The position numbers and the translations under genes are program-made. A DNA stretch of 64,000 nucleotides from Bacteroidales bacterium. Its GTDB lineage: Bacteria > Bacteroidota > Bacteroidia > Bacteroidales > JAADGE01. Numbering within the stretch: position 1 is the first letter of the stretch; every line of letters begins with the position of its first letter. The stretch covers positions 1 through 64,000 of the forward strand of contig JAIORQ010000006.1 in assembly GCA_021108035.1 (NCBI GenBank), written 5' to 3'. Shown in pieces: positions 35,764 to 44,173 of this stretch. The notes beneath the pieces were generated by a model that was not told where the DNA came from, did not search any database, and worked only from the letters and a program-made list of their open reading frames with translations.

Positions 35764-35837
35764 TGGCGAGAACGAGAATTGAACTCGTGACCTCCGGGTT
35801 ATGAATCCGACGCTCTAACCTTCTGAGCTACCTCGCC
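35764..35837 (-). tRNA. tRNA-Met (CAT)
   Basis: 74 bases on the minus strand. The acceptor arm GGCGAGG...CTCGCC plus discriminator A, the D loop AGCTCAGAAGGTTAGAGC, anticodon loop TTCATAA with anticodon CAT, and T loop GTTCAATTC all fit. CCA is not encoded. Elongator versus initiator: the 5' end pairs fully, so elongator is more likely. Confidence 0.9.
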
Positions 35838-35853
35838 TGTTTTTTAGCGGTCG

Positions 35854-35861
35854 CAAATATA
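35854..35861 (-). promoter_or_regulatory. -7 element TATATTTG for tRNA-Met
   Basis: TATATTTG on the minus strand lies 17 bases upstream of tRNA-Met. No clear TTG at the -33 position. Confidence 0.45.
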
Positions 35862-35945
35862 TAAATTTTACTTGAAACACAGATAAATTAAATTTTTTTA
35901 TTTGCTTTTTTTTCTTAAATTGCAAATCACATTAATTGTTAAGAT

Positions 35946-36326
35946 ATGCAGAATACAGAAAGAATTGAATTAGAATATTCAATAAATACTATTCCGAAGA
36001 TTTTATATTACAGACTAAGTAATCCGTCCGGTTTAGAAGAATGGTTTGCAAATAAAGTTAATTTAAAAAACGGAATTTACACCTTCAAATGGGATCACTC
36101 TGAACAAAAAGCTGAACTTCTGGAAAAGAAAAACGGCGAATATATCAGGTTCAAATGGTTAGGATCTGAAGAAGATACTTTTTTTGAATTTTCTGTACAT
36201 AAACAAGAACTTACAGGAGATGTTGCCCTTCATATAACAGACTATGCAGAGCCTGATGAAAAAGAAGATATTATTGAAATGTGGAATGAACAAGTTGAAG
36301 GATTGAAACATACCCTGGGAGTTTAA
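35946..36326 (+). CDS. START-like domain protein
   Basis: A 126-residue protein of the START/SRPBCC-like fold common in Bacteroidota: LEYSINTIPKILYYRLSNP, GLEEWFANKV and a C-terminal helix with WNEQVEGLKHTLGV. The fold binds hydrophobic ligands in a cavity or acts as an Aha1-like adaptor. No catalytic motif. Ligand unknown. Confidence 0.75.
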   Translation: MQNTERIELEYSINTIPKILYYRLSNPSGLEEWFANKVNLKNGIYTFKWDHSEQKAELLEKKNGEYIRFKWLGSEEDTFFEFSVHKQELTGDVALHITDYAEPDEKEDIIEMWNEQVEGLKHTLGV

Positions 36327-36426
36327 CAGCAGTTTCAAAGTAAAAAAATTCTTTTTATAATTTCATTTAACAATTTTTAAAAAACCTGATAAAAAATCAA
36401 GCTTTTATTAACTTAATTTATAGCAC

Positions 36427-36741
36427 ATTATCGTCATAACAAGTGAAACAATTGCAGGAAAAGAAATTATTGAATCATTAGGAATTGCAAGAGGAAGCAC
36501 AGTAAGAGCAAGGCATATCGGAAGAGATATTTTTGCCGGTTTAAAAAATATTGTCGGCGGAGAAATCAGTGAATATACAAAGTTGCTTGCAGATTCAAGA
36601 GAAGAAGCTATTCAACGATTAATTAAAGATGCTGAATCAATGGGTGCAGATGCCGTAATTAATGTCAGATTTACAACTTCTGCAGTCTCTCAAGGTGCAG
36701 CAGAGATATTAGCATTCGGAACTGCTGTTAAAATTAAGTAA
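36427..36741 (+). CDS. YbjQ family (UPF0145) protein with apparent ATT start
   Basis: A 104-residue frame with strong match to the YbjQ/DUF74 family: GKEIIESLGIARGSTVRARH, then GRDIFAGLKNIVGGEI, and GADAVINVRFTTSAVSQGAA. Members usually begin M-I-x-x-T. Here the frame opens right after TAG at 36421-36423, and only His-Ile-Ile-Val-Ile-Thr follows, so the family's first Met corresponds to ATT at 36427. Either ATT is the start, or one base was miscalled, or the gene is newly inactivated. The rest of the frame is intact. The family forms a pentamer and may bind metal. Confidence 0.7.
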   Translation: MIVITSETIAGKEIIESLGIARGSTVRARHIGRDIFAGLKNIVGGEISEYTKLLADSREEAIQRLIKDAESMGADAVINVRFTTSAVSQGAAEILAFGTAVKIK

Positions 36742-36962
36742 TATTTTGCATTTTTTTTGAAGTCCTGAAAAAACTAACTTCTTTAGAAATTAAAAATTGT
36801 TTTGGTTACAAATTGTTACAAGTTACGGGTTGCAAGTTAAAAAACCAAAATTTAAAAACTCACATCTGACTTGAAGTCTGCAATTTGTATGTTGGATTCT
36901 AAAAAAAAATTAAACACACAAGCAAAAAACTAATTACCAAAATTTTATAAGATAATAAAACT

Positions 36963-37082
36963 ATGATCATTATTGCATTTCAGCTCTTATCTTTCATAAT
37001 TGCTGTTATTATTATAATATTTCTTATCGCAAAAAGAATAAAAGACAAGAAAAAAGAAGATTTTGAAAATCGTAAATATTAA
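36963..37082 (+). CDS. 39-residue single-pass membrane peptide
   Basis: ATG to TAA encodes 39 residues: a hydrophobic N-terminal segment (about residues 2-22, rich in Ile) followed by a basic tail IAKRIKDKKKEDFENR. This fits a small membrane protein with its charged end in the cytoplasm. It lies 70 bases upstream of the LptF/G-like permease. No family recognised; it is short enough to be chance, but the hydrophobic-then-basic layout supports it. Confidence 0.45.
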   Translation: MIIIAFQLLSFIIAVIIIIFLIAKRIKDKKKEDFENRKY

Positions 37083-37125
37083 CCTTATTTAACTTTCATA
37101 ATAAAATAATTCATCAATATTTTTC

Positions 37126-37133
37126 TACTTTTG
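37126..37133 (+). promoter_or_regulatory. -7 element TACTTTTG
   Basis: Matches TAnnTTTG and lies 18 bases upstream of the GTG start of the LptF/G gene. No -33 TTG at normal spacing. Confidence 0.4.
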
Positions 37134-37151
37134 TATTGAAAAAACAAATAC

Positions 37152-38633
37152 GTGAAAAAAATACATCTGCTGATCATAAAATCATTCATCGGTCCTTTTA
37201 TAATTACATTTGCAATATCTATCTTCTTTTTATTAATGCAATTTATTTGGCTGTGGATTGAAGACCTTATCGGTAAAGGTTTAGACTGGACAATAATTGT
37301 CAAGATATTATATTATGCAGCTGCCAGTTTAGTACCTATGGCATTACCTCTCGCTGTATTACTTGCTTCTGTTATGACATTCGGAAACCTGGGTGAACAT
37401 TTTGAACTTACGGCAATGAAATCATCAGGTATTTCGTTATGGCGTATCATGAATCCGCTGATTATCTTTATGATAGCTCTAAGCGCAGGTGCATTTTTCT
37501 TTTCAAATAATGTACTTCCTTATACAACATTAAAGTATGCAAAATTGCTGTATGATGTTTCAAGAAAACGCCCTGAATTAAACATTAAAACAGGTGTGTT
37601 TAATAATGAGATTGACGGTTTCAGTATAAAAATTGACGATAAAGATATGAATACCGGAATGATGTACAGATTTATGATTTATGATCATACAAAACAAAAA
37701 GGAAATAAAGAAGTTACTGTGGCTGATTCCGGAGAAATCAGAATTACCGATGATCAAAAAAACATGATTGTAACCTTATATAACGGAAGTAACTTTACTG
37801 ATATGAAAGAAAAAAAAGGAAATAAAGAATATCCTTTCAGGCACGATCATTTTTCTAAACAAATGATTATATTTCAACTTCCGGATATCTCAATGAAAGA
37901 AAGTAATGAAAATTTATTTAAAAGACATTACGAGATTATGAACACTTCTCAACTGTCGATAGTTATAGATTCTTTAAAAAACGAATTCGATACGAGAACA
38001 GTCAATTTTCAAGATAAACTAATGAACTTTAATTACTTTAAACATGAAAAAAAAACATACGATAAAAAAGGAACAGATGATTATAAGACAGATTCCATAA
38101 ATAAATATAAAAATCCGGAAGAATTAATATCCTTAATAAATCTGGACAGTTTATACGAAAAAATGAGCAATAAAAACAAATTGCAGGTTTTAACAGAATC
38201 AATAAACTCAATAAAAAAAATAAGAGTTAATCTTGAAAATAACGATCAGTCATTATATAACAGGTTGAAATGGCTGAAAAAACATCAATTAGCATGGTAT
38301 AAGAAATTCTCTTTATCATTTGCTTGTTTAATTTTCTTCTTTATCGGAGCTCCCTTAGGTTCCATTATAAGAAAAGGCGGATTCGGATTACCTATTCTCG
38401 TTTCCGTTGTATTTTTTATGTTTTATTATGTTCTTTATATAATGGGTGAAAAAGCAGCCACAGAAGATGCTTTGCCGGTTTTCGTAGGTGCATGGCTTGC
38501 TTCCGGGATTTTATTTCCTCTCGGTGTATTTATTACTTATAAAGCTACGAAAGATTCTAAAATTGTCAGTACTCAAAAATTCCAAGAAATTCTGAAGACA
38601 ATTCAGCAATTTTTAAAACCGGGGCATAAGTAA
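37152..38633 (+). CDS. LptF/LptG family permease
   Basis: A 493-residue inner-membrane permease of the YjgP/YjgQ family, starting at GTG. Three membrane segments at the N-terminus (with MALPLAVLLASVMTFGNLG and ELTAMKSSGISLWRIM), a long periplasmic beta-jellyroll plus a helical insertion (~150-400), then three more segments at the C-terminus (FFFIGAPLGSIIRKGGFGLP). Together with LptB and LptC, such proteins extract LPS from the inner membrane. The helical insertion makes it longer than the E. coli proteins (about 360). Only one LptF/G gene is in the window. Confidence 0.85.
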   Translation: MKKIHLLIIKSFIGPFIITFAISIFFLLMQFIWLWIEDLIGKGLDWTIIVKILYYAAASLVPMALPLAVLLASVMTFGNLGEHFELTAMKSSGISLWRIMNPLIIFMIALSAGAFFFSNNVLPYTTLKYAKLLYDVSRKRPELNIKTGVFNNEIDGFSIKIDDKDMNTGMMYRFMIYDHTKQKGNKEVTVADSGEIRITDDQKNMIVTLYNGSNFTDMKEKKGNKEYPFRHDHFSKQMIIFQLPDISMKESNENLFKRHYEIMNTSQLSIVIDSLKNEFDTRTVNFQDKLMNFNYFKHEKKTYDKKGTDDYKTDSINKYKNPEELISLINLDSLYEKMSNKNKLQVLTESINSIKKIRVNLENNDQSLYNRLKWLKKHQLAWYKKFSLSFACLIFFFIGAPLGSIIRKGGFGLPILVSVVFFMFYYVLYIMGEKAATEDALPVFVGAWLASGILFPLGVFITYKATKDSKIVSTQKFQEILKTIQQFLKPGHK

Positions 38634-38730
38634 GGTTAAAGTTTAAAGTTTGTCCATTGACCTTGCCTGAATAAGGTATACTTTTTTAAGTGAAAATTAA
38701 TAATCAACAATAAAACTAAATTATTCTCGT

Positions 38731-39939
38731 ATGAGAATTCTTCAGATTCATAATAAAGTACCTTATCCGCCGAAAGACGGAGGTTCCATTGCAGTGTTTA
38801 ACTTAAGCGAGGGATTTGCAAAATTTGGTAATAAGGTTGATATACTTGCATTGAATACAAAAAAGCATTCTGTTAATTTACTCAAAATACAAAACAAATT
38901 ACCGAAAAACATTAACATTTATGCTGTTGATATTGATACTGATATCAAATTATTAAAAGCATTAAAAAACTTATTATTTTCAAGTTTACCTTATAATGCA
39001 GAAAGATTTATTAATAATAATTTTAAAACTAAACTTAAAGAAATATTAAAAGAAAACACATACGATATTGTTCAAATTGAAGGCTTATATATGATGCCTT
39101 ATATTGAAATTATTAAAGAAAATTCTAATTCCTGTGTAAGTTACAGAGCACATAATATTGAACATGAAATTTGGGAGAAAACTTATTTACAAGAAGAAAA
39201 TCTTCTGAAAAAAATATATCTGAAAAATCTATATAAGAGGATTAAAAAGTTTGAAACATCCTATATTAATAAATATGAATTGCTGATTCCTATCACAAAA
39301 AGAGATGCAGAGCATTTTAATCTATTGGGAAACACAAGAAAAATACATGTTAGTCCTACAGGAGTTGATTCAAATAAGTACAAAATAAAAGAACAAAATT
39401 TTGATGCTGCAAAATTATTTCATCTTGGATCTTTAGATTGGATTCCGAATCAAGAAGGGCTGATTTGGTTTTTGGAAAATATTTGGAACAAGATTATTGA
39501 AAAAAATAAAGAAATTATCTTCACAATAGCCGGAAGAAATTCACCTGACTACTTAATTGAAAAATTTAATACTTATAAGAATGTTAATTATATCGGTGAA
39601 ATTGAAGATGCTTTAAAATTTATTCACTCACAAACAACTATGATTGTTCCGTTACTGTCAGGAAGCGGTATGCGAATAAAGATTATTGAAGGAATGGCAG
39701 CCGGGAAAGTAATTTTAACAACATCTAAAGGAGCAGAAGGTATATCCGGAAAAAACGGCAGAGATTTTTTAATTGCTGATAGTGCAAAAGAATTTATTGA
39801 GCAAATTATAAAGATTTATAAGAATAATAACTTAATTCAAGAAATTTCATCTAATGCACAAAGCTTTATTTCAGATAATTTTGATAATTTTACAATCTCA
39901 AAAACATTAATTGAGTTTTACGAAACAATGATTGAATGA
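38731..39939 (+). CDS. glycosyltransferase family 4
   Basis: A 402-residue GT-B enzyme. The N-terminal glycine-rich loop PYPPKDGGSIAVFNLSEGF fits the acceptor domain, and the C-terminal donor site holds LSGSGMRIKIIEGMAAG and TTSKGAEGI (the E-x7-E region). It transfers a nucleotide-sugar-derived residue to an unknown acceptor, perhaps LPS or an exopolysaccharide, given the LptF/G gene upstream and the GT2 downstream. The last codons lie in one arm of a 37-base inverted repeat. Confidence 0.8.
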   Translation: MRILQIHNKVPYPPKDGGSIAVFNLSEGFAKFGNKVDILALNTKKHSVNLLKIQNKLPKNINIYAVDIDTDIKLLKALKNLLFSSLPYNAERFINNNFKTKLKEILKENTYDIVQIEGLYMMPYIEIIKENSNSCVSYRAHNIEHEIWEKTYLQEENLLKKIYLKNLYKRIKKFETSYINKYELLIPITKRDAEHFNLLGNTRKIHVSPTGVDSNKYKIKEQNFDAAKLFHLGSLDWIPNQEGLIWFLENIWNKIIEKNKEIIFTIAGRNSPDYLIEKFNTYKNVNYIGEIEDALKFIHSQTTMIVPLLSGSGMRIKIIEGMAAGKVILTTSKGAEGISGKNGRDFLIADSAKEFIEQIIKIYKNNNLIQEISSNAQSFISDNFDNFTISKTLIEFYETMIE

Positions 39940-40045
39940 TTAAATGCGAAAATGATTAAATAACTTGGATTTGCTGAATTTCTTAAGTTATTACCTCCCG
40001 ATGATATTAACATTTTAGCATTTTGTCATTTAAGCATTCAAGCAT
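39928..40045. repeat. AT-rich inverted repeat, 37-base arms
   Basis: Arms at 39928-39964 and 40009-40045 match at 28 of 37 positions when one is reversed and complemented. The unit is built from AATGNTTGAATG/TTAAATG-like words, which also occur at 42565-42610 and 48465-48480. The left arm overlaps the last four codons of the GT4 gene. It would form a long hairpin in the transcript between two glycosyltransferase genes. Confidence 0.7.
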
Positions 40046-40056
40046 TATATAAAAAA

Positions 40057-41253
40057 ATGGAATTATTTTTTCAAATACTGTTTTGGGCCTGTGTCTTTGC
40101 GATATTTCATTCCTATATGTTATTTCCGCTTATTTTAAAACTATTGGCAAAAAATAAATTTGAAAATTCAATAATTTTCAAGACATCAGATGATTTACCG
40201 TCTGTATCTGTATTAATGTCATTATATAATGAAGAAGAAGTTATTTCTGAAAAAATTAAATCAATCTATGCATCTTCATATCCTTCTGATAAGTTAGAGA
40301 TAATTATCGGCTCTGATAATTCTTCAGATAATACCAATAATCTTGTTATTGAATTATCTTCAAAATACAGTAATCTGCATTTTTTTGAATTTAATACAAG
40401 ACAAGGTAAACCAAATGTAATTAATCAATTATTTACTAAAGCAACCGGTAATATTTTGGTGCTGACAGATGCAAATGTAATGCTTGAAAAAAATACGATT
40501 TTCGAATTAGTCAAACATTTCAAAAACGAAAAAATCGGGCTGACTGACAGTAGAATGATTAATACAAAAGATTCAATCAGTATAAAAGGTATTTCTGTTC
40601 AGGAAAGTTCCTACATTTCAAGAGAAGTTGAAATAAAAAAAAACGAAGGCAAATTATGGGGAACTATGATGGGACCGTTCGGAGGATGTTATGCCATAAG
40701 GAAAGAACTCTATTCAATTGTTCCCGAAAATTTTCTGGTTGATGACTTTTTTATAAACATGAGTGTACTTGCTCAAAATAAAATGGCTGTTAATAATAAA
40801 GATGCAATTGTTTATGAAGATGTTTCAGACAATATTAAAGAGGAATTCAGAAGAAAAATCAGAATATCAACCGGAAACTTCCAAAATTTATCGACATTTT
40901 TCAAATTGCTGTTTTCTAAAAGAAAAGGTTTATCATTTTGTTTTCTGTCTCATAAAGTATTAAGATGGTTAGGCCCGTTTTTCATATTATTTGCTCTGTG
41001 CCTGAATATTATATTATCAGATATTATATTATATAAATATATTTTGTTTGTCTTTCTTTTTACATTTATTATTCCGGCAATTGATAATCTTTTTAAATTA
41101 TTTAAAATAAATTTGCCCCTTATTAGATATTTCACACATTTTTACGGTATGAATTCAGCACTGCTAATTGGATTTTTTAAATTTATATCAGGAGTTAAGA
41201 GCGGAATTTGGCATCCTACCGGAAGGAATCAGGCAAAATCAAAATATTCTTAA
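40057..41253 (+). CDS. membrane glycosyltransferase family 2
   Basis: A 398-residue processive-type GT2. A membrane segment near residues 5-25 precedes the GT-A domain: SVSVLMSLYNEEEVI, GSDNSSDNTNN, the metal-binding LVLTDANVM, GPFGGCYAIR, and the acid region VDDFFINMSVL. Two or three membrane segments close the C-terminus. It resembles hyaluronan- or cellulose-synthase-like enzymes, but the canonical QxxRW motif is not evident (RRKIRISTGNFQN instead), so processivity is uncertain. Substrate unknown. Confidence 0.8.
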   Translation: MELFFQILFWACVFAIFHSYMLFPLILKLLAKNKFENSIIFKTSDDLPSVSVLMSLYNEEEVISEKIKSIYASSYPSDKLEIIIGSDNSSDNTNNLVIELSSKYSNLHFFEFNTRQGKPNVINQLFTKATGNILVLTDANVMLEKNTIFELVKHFKNEKIGLTDSRMINTKDSISIKGISVQESSYISREVEIKKNEGKLWGTMMGPFGGCYAIRKELYSIVPENFLVDDFFINMSVLAQNKMAVNNKDAIVYEDVSDNIKEEFRRKIRISTGNFQNLSTFFKLLFSKRKGLSFCFLSHKVLRWLGPFFILFALCLNIILSDIILYKYILFVFLFTFIIPAIDNLFKLFKINLPLIRYFTHFYGMNSALLIGFFKFISGVKSGIWHPTGRNQAKSKYS

Positions 41254-41271
41254 TTATTTCAAATAAATAAA

Positions 41272-42504
41272 ATGTCAGAAAATACAATACAATCCCAACT
41301 AAATACAATAGAAGAAGCTATTGAAGCCATAAAAAACGGCGAAATTATTATCGTTGTTGATGATGAAGACAGAGAAAATGAAGGTGACTTTATAACATCT
41401 GCTGAATTGATTACAGCCGAGAAAGTTAATTTTATGGCAAAATACGGAAGAGGTCTGATTTGTGCTGCAATTCCTGAAACAAGATGTGTCGAATTAGACC
41501 TTGAATTAATGATCGGAAAACAAAACAACACATCATTACATGAAACACCTTTTACGGTTTCTGTTGATTTAATCGGACAAGGATGTACAACAGGAATTTC
41601 TGCAAGTGACCGAGCAAAAACTATAAAAGCTCTTGTTACTGAATCAACTCAAGCTCAAGATCTTGGTCGTCCCGGACATATTTTCCCGTTAAAATCAAAA
41701 AATCCGGGTGTTTTGAGACGTACCGGACATACTGAAGCTACTGTTGATATAACCCGTCTTGCAGGACTTGAACCGGGAGGTGCTTTAGTTGAAATCATGA
41801 ATGATGACGGTACAATGGCTCGCCTCCCCGATTTGCTTATAGTTGCCGAAAAATTTGATCTTAAAATTATTTCGATAAAAGACCTTATTGCATACAGATT
41901 AAAAACAGAATCGTTAATTGAAAGAGGTGAAAAAGTAAAAATGCCTACTGAATACGGTGATTTTGATCTGATCCCTTATAAGCAAATTTCTAACGGATTG
42001 GAGCACTCTGCTCTTATAAAAGGCAAATGGGAAAAAGATGAACCTATCTTGGTAAGGGTACATTCTTCTTGTGTTACAGGAGATATTTTCGGATCTAAAA
42101 GATGCGATTGCGGTGATCAATTGCATGAAGCTATGCGTATGGTTGAAAAAGAAGGGAAAGGATTGGTCTTATATATGAATCAAGAAGGCAGAGGAATAGG
42201 TTATTTCAATAAAATAAAAACATATAAACTGCAAGAACAAGGCTATGATACAGTAGAAGCCAATCATAAACTCGGTTTTGAAGATGATGAAAGAGATTAT
42301 GGTGTAGGCGCACAAATCCTCAGAGATTTAGGAATTTGCAAAATAAAATTAATGACTAATAATCCGGTAAAAAGAGCGGGGCTTGAGGGATACGGATTAA
42401 AAATCGTAGAAGCAGTTCCTATTGAGATAGATACTAATAAGTATAATCAATTTTATATGGAAACCAAAAAAATTAAAATGGGACATGATCTTAAAAAGGT
42501 TTAA
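41272..42504 (+). CDS. ribBA: bifunctional 3,4-dihydroxy-2-butanone-4-phosphate synthase / GTP cyclohydrolase II
   Basis: A 410-residue RibBA. The RibB part has [11 protein letters not shown] at 30-40 and the C-T-T-G-I-S substrate region. The RibA part (from ~215) has the zinc site [17 protein letters not shown] near 265-281 and EGRGIGY. It supplies both branches of riboflavin synthesis from ribulose 5-phosphate and GTP. Only 18 bases separate it from the GT2 gene, so there is no room for an FMN riboswitch. Confidence 0.95.
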   Translation: MSENTIQSQLNTIEEAIEAIKNGEIIIVVDDEDRENEGDFITSAELITAEKVNFMAKYGRGLICAAIPETRCVELDLELMIGKQNNTSLHETPFTVSVDLIGQGCTTGISASDRAKTIKALVTESTQAQDLGRPGHIFPLKSKNPGVLRRTGHTEATVDITRLAGLEPGGALVEIMNDDGTMARLPDLLIVAEKFDLKIISIKDLIAYRLKTESLIERGEKVKMPTEYGDFDLIPYKQISNGLEHSALIKGKWEKDEPILVRVHSSCVTGDIFGSKRCDCGDQLHEAMRMVEKEGKGLVLYMNQEGRGIGYFNKIKTYKLQEQGYDTVEANHKLGFEDDERDYGVGAQILRDLGICKIKLMTNNPVKRAGLEGYGLKIVEAVPIEIDTNKYNQFYMETKKIKMGHDLKKV

Positions 42505-42710
42505 TCATAAGTTAATAGCCGGCTTACATTACTATATTGGTTCTCCGCGAATTTAGCCGTACATTATCAAATGATAGAATGATAGAATGCTGCAATGCTA
42601 TAATAAATGTCTAATTCAAAAACATTATTTCTCAAAACAGACATCACATCGCCCAAGATGCTTATTATCAGCATATTAATTATCAAATAAAATAATAGCA
42701 GAACTACTAT

Positions 42711-43610
42711 ATGAAAAAATACGATGTAGTCATTTTAACAACGAAAGAATTTCATGATCCCAAAGATACTGATTGGTATATAAAACAAGTTCTTCAAGAA
42801 GATAAATTTGTTCAAAAGGCACTTGAAAAAAAAGGTCTTAAAGTTACACGCACTTATTGGGATAATCCTGATTTTGACTTTTCAACTTCAAAAATTACAC
42901 TTTTCAGATCAGTTTGGGATTATTTTCATCGTTTTGATGAATTTTCAAAATGGTTAGATAATGTTAATACCAAAACAAAATTGATTAACAGCCCTGAACT
43001 TATTTATTGGAACATTGATAAACATTACCTGAATGATTTATCTGAAAAGGGAATAAATATACCACCTACAATCTTTATGGAAAAAGGAGACAGAAGAAGT
43101 TTAAAAGACTTACATCTGAAAACGGGGTGGTCGGAAACGGTATTAAAACCGACTGTTTCAGGTGCGGGAAGACATACATATAAATTAAGTGTAAACAATA
43201 TTGATTCTCATGAAAATATCTACCGGGAATTAATTGATAATGAATCAATGATACTTCAAGAATATCAAAACAACATTACTGAAAAAGGAGAAGCTGCTTT
43301 TATTCTTTTCAACGGAAAATTCAGTCATTCACTCTTAAAAAAAGCAAAACCGGGTGATTTCAGGGTACAGGATGATTTTGGAGGTACTGTTCATACTTAT
43401 GATGCGAAACCTGAAGAAATAAAATTTGCAGAAAAAGTTGTATCAATATGCTCTCCCCTGCCTTTATACGCAAGAGTGGATATAATCAGGGATAACAATA
43501 ATAAATCGGCAATAGGGGAATTGGAATTAATTGAACCTGAATTGTGGTTCAGATATCATCCGTCTGCTGCTGATGTATTTGCTGATGCAATAATTGAAAT
43601 ACTTCAGTAA
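42711..43610 (+). CDS. ATP-grasp family protein
   Basis: A 299-residue protein with the three-part ATP-grasp layout. The N-terminal region (TKEFHDPKDTDWY, LFRSVWDYFHR) is typical of the uncharacterised RimK/glutathione-synthase-like group. The ATP-binding part has ETVLKPTVSGAGRHTY, MILQEYQ and a C-terminal IGELELIEPELWFRYHP that contributes the Mg-binding Glu residues. It would ligate a carboxylate to an amine with ATP; the substrates are not known. Confidence 0.75.
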   Translation: MKKYDVVILTTKEFHDPKDTDWYIKQVLQEDKFVQKALEKKGLKVTRTYWDNPDFDFSTSKITLFRSVWDYFHRFDEFSKWLDNVNTKTKLINSPELIYWNIDKHYLNDLSEKGINIPPTIFMEKGDRRSLKDLHLKTGWSETVLKPTVSGAGRHTYKLSVNNIDSHENIYRELIDNESMILQEYQNNITEKGEAAFILFNGKFSHSLLKKAKPGDFRVQDDFGGTVHTYDAKPEEIKFAEKVVSICSPLPLYARVDIIRDNNNKSAIGELELIEPELWFRYHPSAADVFADAIIEILQ

Positions 43611-43617
43611 GTACAAA

Positions 43618-43929
43618 TTAAGCTTTAGCTGTAGGCCCTCCGAAATTCATCGGTATTTTCGGTCCTTGATGGTCTTTGATCTCTCCAAAAGTTTTTTCAT
43701 ACTTTTTTACATTTTCATTTAATGCTTTTAATAATCTTTTAGCATTATCAGGTGATAAGATTATTCTTGATTTTACCGGAGCTTTTGGAATACCCGGCAT
43801 CATTCTTACAAAATCAATAATAAATTCTGAAGTAGAATGAGAAATTACTGCGAGATTTGCATAAGTACCTTGTGCAACTTCGTCATTAAGTTCAATGTTT
43901 AAACCGCCTTTATTTTCTTTATTTTCCAT
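43618..43929 (-). CDS. DUF3467 family protein
   Basis: A 103-residue protein matching DUF3467: GTYANLAVISHSTSEFIIDF and RIILSPDNAKRLLKALNEN. It follows rpoC in many Bacteroidota. Function unknown; cytoplasmic. It is separated from rpoC by 244 bases that contain a hairpin and therefore may be expressed separately. Confidence 0.85.
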   Translation of the reverse strand: MENKENKGGLNIELNDEVAQGTYANLAVISHSTSEFIIDFVRMMPGIPKAPVKSRIILSPDNAKRLLKALNENVKKYEKTFGEIKDHQGPKIPMNFGGPTAKA

Positions 43930-44026
43930 AATATATTATCTTTTTATTATATAGCATTATAGCATTTATCAATGTTCCTTTTAATTCATAGCAGAACCTT
44001 TATTATTAATGAATTGTTACAAATTA

Positions 44027-44093
44027 AGGGTTACGAGTTACAAGTTATAAGATGTTGATTTATTAACTTAAAAAACTTGAAACCTGTAACCCT
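44027..44093. repeat. imperfect hairpin between rpoC and DUF3467
   Basis: AGGGTTACGAGTTACAAGTT (44027-44046) pairs with AACTTGAAACCTGTAACCCT (44074-44093) at 17 of 20 positions. A close relative of one arm occurs at about 36808-36833 (GTTACAAGTTACGGGTTGC), so this is a dispersed element. It may end or process the rpoBC transcript. The rest of the gap 43930-44173 is AT-rich and empty. Confidence 0.6.
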
Positions 44094-44173
44094 CAACTCG
44101 AAATTTAATAAAAAGATTTTTCTCTCTTGTATGAGAACTAACAAAAATATTAAAAGACCTAACTCATAAATTC

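Noticed and set aside
41254-41271. FMN riboswitch before ribBA
   Set aside because: Only 18 bases separate the genes; there is no conserved aptamer.
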